44,678 nt of DNA, from NCBI GenBank assembly GCA_017454295.1, contig JAFTDF010000035.1, positions 1-44,678 on the forward strand. Direction: 5' to 3'. Source of the DNA: Bacilli bacterium. GTDB taxonomy: Bacteria; Bacillota_I; Bacilli_A; RFN20; CAG-826. The position numbers and the translations under genes are program-made. Below, in pieces: positions 41,501-44,678 of the stretch. Within the stretch, counting starts at the first letter, position 1. Every line of letters begins with the position of its first letter. Under the pieces are notes generated by a model that saw only the letters and a program-made list of their open reading frames with translations, made no database searches and was not told where the DNA came from.

Positions 41501-42535
41501 ATGTTTAATGATGCAAGACTAGAAAAATTAGAAAATCTTTATGATAAATATGATTCAGCCACAACCAAAAGTGAAAAAAGGCGTTTTCTAAATGAAATTC
41601 TTGAGATAAATCCAACTGATATTGATTCTATGCATCGTTTAGTGGATTTGCTTCCAGAAAAGCAACAACTTGACGCACTTTTAAAATTAAAAGAAGATGC
41701 TTGGCAAATTATCAAAGATAATTTTAATGATATCGAAGACCTATATTATGACCACGACACTAGACCATATATGTTTATTTTGATGGACTTATTAGAAAGA
41801 TATGAAAGAAATAAAAAAGTCGAAGAGGCTTATCAAATAATTAAGGAAATGATGGAATTGAATCAGGGTGATAATTTAGGAGAAAGATTCCATCTAGTGG
41901 CTTATTATATTGGGCAAAATAAAATAAATGAATTAAGAGACTTTGTTAAAAATTGCCCAGAGAATTCTAGTGTCGGCTTAAGGTTTGCTATTTTATATTT
42001 AGATAATCTTGCTAAAAAAGATAAAGGATTCAAATCGCTATTTGATGAATTTCCTTATTTATACGCCTTAATAGGCAAGGAATTGTATTTTAAAAAATAT
42101 CAATTTCAAACAATAAAACGTTTGATTAATTATTATCGTCCGAATGGATTTTTTGAATGTTTTCTTTTCTATGAGATGCTTATCACATATTGTAATACTC
42201 TAACGATGTCTTTGCTGCAGCATAAATGTGCTTACTATAAAGATATGCCAATAATATCAATTACCGAATCTTTACCAAGAAATACAAAATCATATCTATT
42301 CGCTCTTGTTAATACATACGATGAATCGTATGAAACTTTTTTGAAGAAATTAAAAGATTTTGATATAGAAGAAAAAGAGTTTTTAAAAGATTATGAGAAA
42401 TTAGAAAAAATGCAAATTCTAGAAAAAAGAAAAGATAAGATAGGTTTTAGCGAAGCATCTTATGCATTATTAATTTTCTATGTTAAAAAAGAAGAACAGA
42501 CTCTAGATTATATAAAAGAAGTGATTGGCATTTAA
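41501..42535 (+). CDS. Helical, TPR-like protein of unknown function
   Basis: 344 residues, strongly AT-rich codon use (AAA, GAA, TTA, AAT). Predominantly helical with repeated motifs of about 34 residues: EKRRFLNEILEINPTDIDSM, DLLERYERNKKVEEAYQIIK, and later IGQNKINELRDFVKNCPEN, reminiscent of tetratricopeptide repeats. No signal peptide, no membrane helix, no catalytic motif. AAGAGG lies about 9 nt before the ATG. Its composition marks it as recently acquired along with the zincin. I do not recognise the family. Confidence 0.7.
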   Translation: MFNDARLEKLENLYDKYDSATTKSEKRRFLNEILEINPTDIDSMHRLVDLLPEKQQLDALLKLKEDAWQIIKDNFNDIEDLYYDHDTRPYMFILMDLLERYERNKKVEEAYQIIKEMMELNQGDNLGERFHLVAYYIGQNKINELRDFVKNCPENSSVGLRFAILYLDNLAKKDKGFKSLFDEFPYLYALIGKELYFKKYQFQTIKRLINYYRPNGFFECFLFYEMLITYCNTLTMSLLQHKCAYYKDMPIISITESLPRNTKSYLFALVNTYDESYETFLKKLKDFDIEEKEFLKDYEKLEKMQILEKRKDKIGFSEASYALLIFYVKKEEQTLDYIKEVIGI

Positions 42536-42631
42536 CATGAAAGTATATCGCAGAGCTATCAGCCCCATTTTTAGTAAATGAAATAAGAAGCTCTTTCTAG
42601 CGATGACAAAAGGTGGGAGCAACCAAATTGT

Positions 42632-42811
42632 TCGTATTACATGGAAAGCGAATCCACATTAAATCGGGAATATGGCGCTTTCGACAAAATTAGAGACAAT
42701 TCGCCAAAATTCGTCATCTCCTTAGATAAAAAAGACACCTCTAGAAACGGCATCACTCATATTAATGTTATCGACTTTTTAATGAATAAGGTCGATTTAA
42801 TGCTTTTGTAA
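42632..42811 (+). pseudogene. C-terminal relic of a DUF4143-type AAA ATPase
   Basis: The frame reads SYYMESESTLNREYGAF, DKIRDNSPKFVISLDK and NGITHINVIDFL, up to a TAA at 42809-42811. This is the typical C-terminal pattern of AAA+/DUF4143 proteins. The frame opens only about 17 codons upstream and the ATPase domain is missing. Confidence 0.75.
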
Positions 42812-42928
42812 TTTTCGTTTGAATTTTAACAAAAACGCAAAAATTCAAATGAAACATTTGCGTTGGATCTATCACTTTATATGTGCACGATGCATTGGAT
42901 CTATCGCCCGAGGGCATACTAAAACAAC

Positions 42929-42965
42929 GCGACCAATGGTATCCCCAAAGGTCGTTTTTTGTTTA
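42929..42965 (+). terminator. Possible terminator
   Basis: CGACC and GGTCG pair, followed by TTTTTTG. No obvious gene ends here. Confidence 0.4.
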
Positions 42966-43024
42966 CTTTTAAGCCCTTTTTCGTGTTTTTTAAGAGATTC
43001 TCCTTCATAGCCTGGGGGAAATCT

Positions 43025-43053
43025 GGGGTCTGGGCATGTCCAGGCCCCTTTTT
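43025..43053 (+). terminator. Strong plus-strand terminator, orphan
   Basis: GGGGTCTGG (43025-43033), loop GCATGT, CCAGGCCCC (43040-43048), then TTTTT. No plus-strand gene precedes it within 400 bp except relics. Confidence 0.7.
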
Positions 43054-43075
43054 GCATAGGGCGTTTGAATAATCA

Positions 43076-43101
43076 AATAGGGCCGGCGAACCGGCCCTAT
43101 T
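43076..43101 (-). terminator. Terminator of the YjbR-like membrane protein gene
   Basis: AATAGGGCCGG (43076-43086), loop CGAA, CCGGCCCTATT (43091-43101), a perfect 11-bp stem just after the stop at 43108. Confidence 0.85.
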
Positions 43102-43107
43102 ATTGTC

Positions 43108-44678
43108 TTATCTGTTGATCTCAACGAGGTCGTCTAGGAGTTTCTTGACGTCGTCGTCGCTGTAGGTGTCGTCGAGGACGACGCTCGCCCAAGGCTCCTT
43201 GGATTTGGGGAAGGCGCTGTCGCGGACCGCGGGGTGCTCCGAGCGGAGCGCCTCCACGTAATCGGCGTTGGCCTTGATGAGAAGCATCATCGCCCCGCCG
43301 GTCTGGTAGACGTAGGCGAAGCACCGCTTCTTCCCGTCCTCCCTCACGACGTAATGGGTGTCCGCCAAAGGTAGACCGGTGACCGTAGCGTTGCCTCTGG
43401 TGTTGAGCTCGACTCCATCCCCATATTTGGAGAGGTATTCGCAGATGGCCTTCTTGTCGAAGGTGTGCCTTCCCTTGGAGGATTTGGCGAGGGCGAGGCT
43501 CTCCGACAGAGAGAGCGCATCGTCTTTGCCCAGCGCATGGGCGAGGCATTTGTCGAGGATGCGGCTGACCTCCTCCTCGGAATAGGTGTCGTCCAAGGGC
43601 AGACTGTACCAAGCGTCCTTGGACTTCGGGAATGCGCTTGGATGGACGTTTTGGTGGCGTTCCATGAGCTCCTCGGCGAGCCTTTCGTCCGCGTTGATGA
43701 GGAGCATTGGGGAGCCTTCGGTCTCGTAGACGTAGACGAAGCACTTCCTCTTTGCACCGTCGACGGCGAAGTGGGTGTCCGCCAGCGGGAGCCCGGTCGA
43801 GGTCCGATTCTCACGGCGGTTGATTTCGACGCTGCCTTCATGCCTCTTTTCGAGGTAGCAGGCGCAGAATTCCTTGCCCAGGGCCGATCCGTGCCCTTTG
43901 TTCTCGCGGGCGAGGGCCATGGCCTGCCGGAGGCTGAGGCGTTTTTGCTCTTCGGCGGCTTTGCGGGCCTCCTCGGCCTTCCTTGCTTCTTCCGCGGCTT
44001 TCTGGGCCTCCGCCTCTTCGCGTGCCTTCTCCTCCGCTGCTTTGCGGGCCTCCTCGGCCTCTGTCTCCTGCCCGGCCTTCTCTTCGAAAGCGGGCTTCGC
44101 GACGGGCTCGACCGCCCTCCTGCCCTTCCGGACTTTCAGGAAGAGGACGACGTCGGCGGCCAGAATAAGCGCCAAGGCGACGGCCAAAGCGATCATCGCG
44201 GCGATCGCGCCGTTCGAGGCGGCGGACAATGCCACGAGGAAGGGGACGAACAGGGCGGAGCACTTGGCCACGGCCTGCCCGCCGTTTCCTTTTCCGCCTT
44301 CGCGCAGCTTCAGGATCAGATAGACGAGGAATCCAAGGGCCCCGAGGGTCAGCACGGAGAGGATGACGATTCCCGCGACCATGCCGCCGGGGACGCCGCT
44401 GATGGCTTCCTGATAGGCGGCTTCGGCGGAGGTGAGTTTATTGAGCTTATCCTCGCCGACAAGGGCCTTTTGTTCCGCGGTGAGAGCATCGTATGCGGCC
44501 CTTGCGGCCTCGATCTTGGCCTTGCTTTGATCGTCTCCATTGACTTCGCCGATCGAATCGATCAGGTCTCTTACTTCCGCGGCGGCGAGGTTATTCTCGG
44601 CGGCGACGAGCTTTTGATAGGCCTCCGGCGAGATTCTCTCTTTTTGCGCTTCGCTTAAAGCCTCATAGGCTTCGCGAG
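43108..44678 (-). CDS. Partial surface/membrane protein: outside repeat, three TM helices, two cytosolic YjbR-like domains
   Basis: The frame is open from the right window edge (first full codon at 44676), so the 5' end is missing; ATG 44382 is internal. 522 residues are visible. Residues about 1-95 are a surface repeat (starting ARAAYDALTAEQKALVGED) known from Firmicute cell-surface proteins. TM helices follow at about 99-123 and about 141-182 (two helices). A Glu/Ala/Lys-rich coiled coil (EEARKAAEE repeats, about 200-245) leads to two homologous domains of about 130 residues. Both show GLPLADTHY/F, a FAYVY-like strand, LLI and FPKSK..W..(V/L).LDDTYS. This pattern fits the MmcQ/YjbR fold. 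Positive residues place the tail inside. Base composition is GC-rich compared with neighbours. Confidence 0.75.
   Translation of the reverse strand, partial: REAYEALSEAQKERISPEAYQKLVAAENNLAAAEVRDLIDSIGEVNGDDQSKAKIEAARAAYDALTAEQKALVGEDKLNKLTSAEAAYQEAISGVPGGMVAGIVILSVLTLGALGFLVYLILKLREGGKGNGGQAVAKCSALFVPFLVALSAASNGAIAAMIALAVALALILAADVVLFLKVRKGRRAVEPVAKPAFEEKAGQETEAEEARKAAEEKAREEAEAQKAAEEARKAEEARKAAEEQKRLSLRQAMALARENKGHGSALGKEFCACYLEKRHEGSVEINRRENRTSTGLPLADTHFAVDGAKRKCFVYVYETEGSPMLLINADERLAEELMERHQNVHPSAFPKSKDAWYSLPLDDTYSEEEVSRILDKCLAHALGKDDALSLSESLALAKSSKGRHTFDKKAICEYLSKYGDGVELNTRGNATVTGLPLADTHYVVREDGKKRCFAYVYQTGGAMMLLIKANADYVEALRSEHPAVRDSAFPKSKEPWASVVLDDTYSDDDVKKLLDDLVEINR

Larger units (their letters stand above)
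42536..43107. other. Gene-free stretch holding a relic, repeats and terminators
   Basis: Holds the DUF4143 relic (to 42811), an inverted repeat TTTGAATTTT/AAAAATTCAAA (about 42820-42852), a 14-bp direct repeat GCRTTGGATCTATC at 42860 and 42892, and three hairpins at about 42930, 43025 and 43076. No intact gene. Confidence 0.7.

Noticed and set aside
43465..44658. 397-codon plus-strand frame opposite the YjbR-like gene
   Set aside because: Shadow frame in GC-rich DNA. The minus-strand frame has repeats, TM helices and a matching terminator.
1..44678. Mycoplasma-type code with TGA as tryptophan
   Set aside because: Several genes end in TGA at positions fixed by overlapping or adjacent genes, and tryptophan is encoded by TGG throughout.

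Overview
The window looks like a chromosomal segment of a low-to-moderate GC Firmicute, probably an uncultivated, host-associated member of the Bacilli (Erysipelotrichales or RF39-like). This rests on the AddB/AddA recombination nuclease instead of RecBCD, FeoA/FeoB with a small Cys-rich FeoB partner, a PotABCD transporter, class II fructose-bisphosphate aldolase, BspA-type leucine-rich repeats, and an 'EQKALV'-type surface repeat protein. TGA is used as a stop (for example at 5788-5790), so this is the standard bacterial code and not the Mycoplasma code. The taxonomic call is inference.

Layout. 0.1-2.1 kb: an AlbA_2/HATPase regulator-like gene flanked by short repeats, then a tRNA Asp-Phe-Met operon. 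2.1-4.8 kb: a tyrosine phosphatase facing a two-gene surface/lipoprotein unit, then a Cys-rich zinc-ribbon-like protein. 5.0-7.6 kb: an AbiE-like toxin-antitoxin locus with a duplicated antitoxin and a toxin remnant. 7.6-17.5 kb: an OppB-like orphan membrane protein, a MazG-DUF2075 pair, addBA, and an orphan Phd antitoxin. 17.8-22.6 kb: two convergent EAL phosphodiesterases with degenerate GGDEF domains. 22.6-30.0 kb: an ORC-like ATPase with a phased repeat array, tRNA-Ala, flavin enzymes, tRNA-Arg, the feoA-feoB-Cys-rich operon, a TetR regulator and tRNA-Cys. 30.0-36.8 kb: potABCD with unusually long PotA and PotD, and a divergent thioredoxin-like lipoprotein. 36.8-40.2 kb: an AAA-ATPase/PDDEXK gene with a strictly phased array, fba, a 65-residue exported peptide, tRNA-Ile and tRNA-His. 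40.2-42.9 kb: an AT-rich accessory island with a zincin, a helical repeat protein and relics. 43.1 kb to the right edge: a partial membrane protein with an outside repeat domain and two intracellular YjbR-like domains.

Two signals cross the window. First, several genes have no Shine-Dalgarno but carry a -10 hexamer ending 6-7 nt before the ATG, which predicts leaderless mRNAs. Second, three unrelated accessory NTPase genes (at 1.5, 23.7 and 36.9 kb) each have their own short-repeat array just upstream. The repeats are spaced near 10 or 12 bp, and one unit recurs inside the coding sequence of its own gene. An orphan array lies near a DUF4143 ATPase relic in the AT-rich island. I regard this 'one NTPase, one private array' arrangement as the best candidate for an undescribed system. 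The MazG-DUF2075 pair is the best candidate for a defence module.
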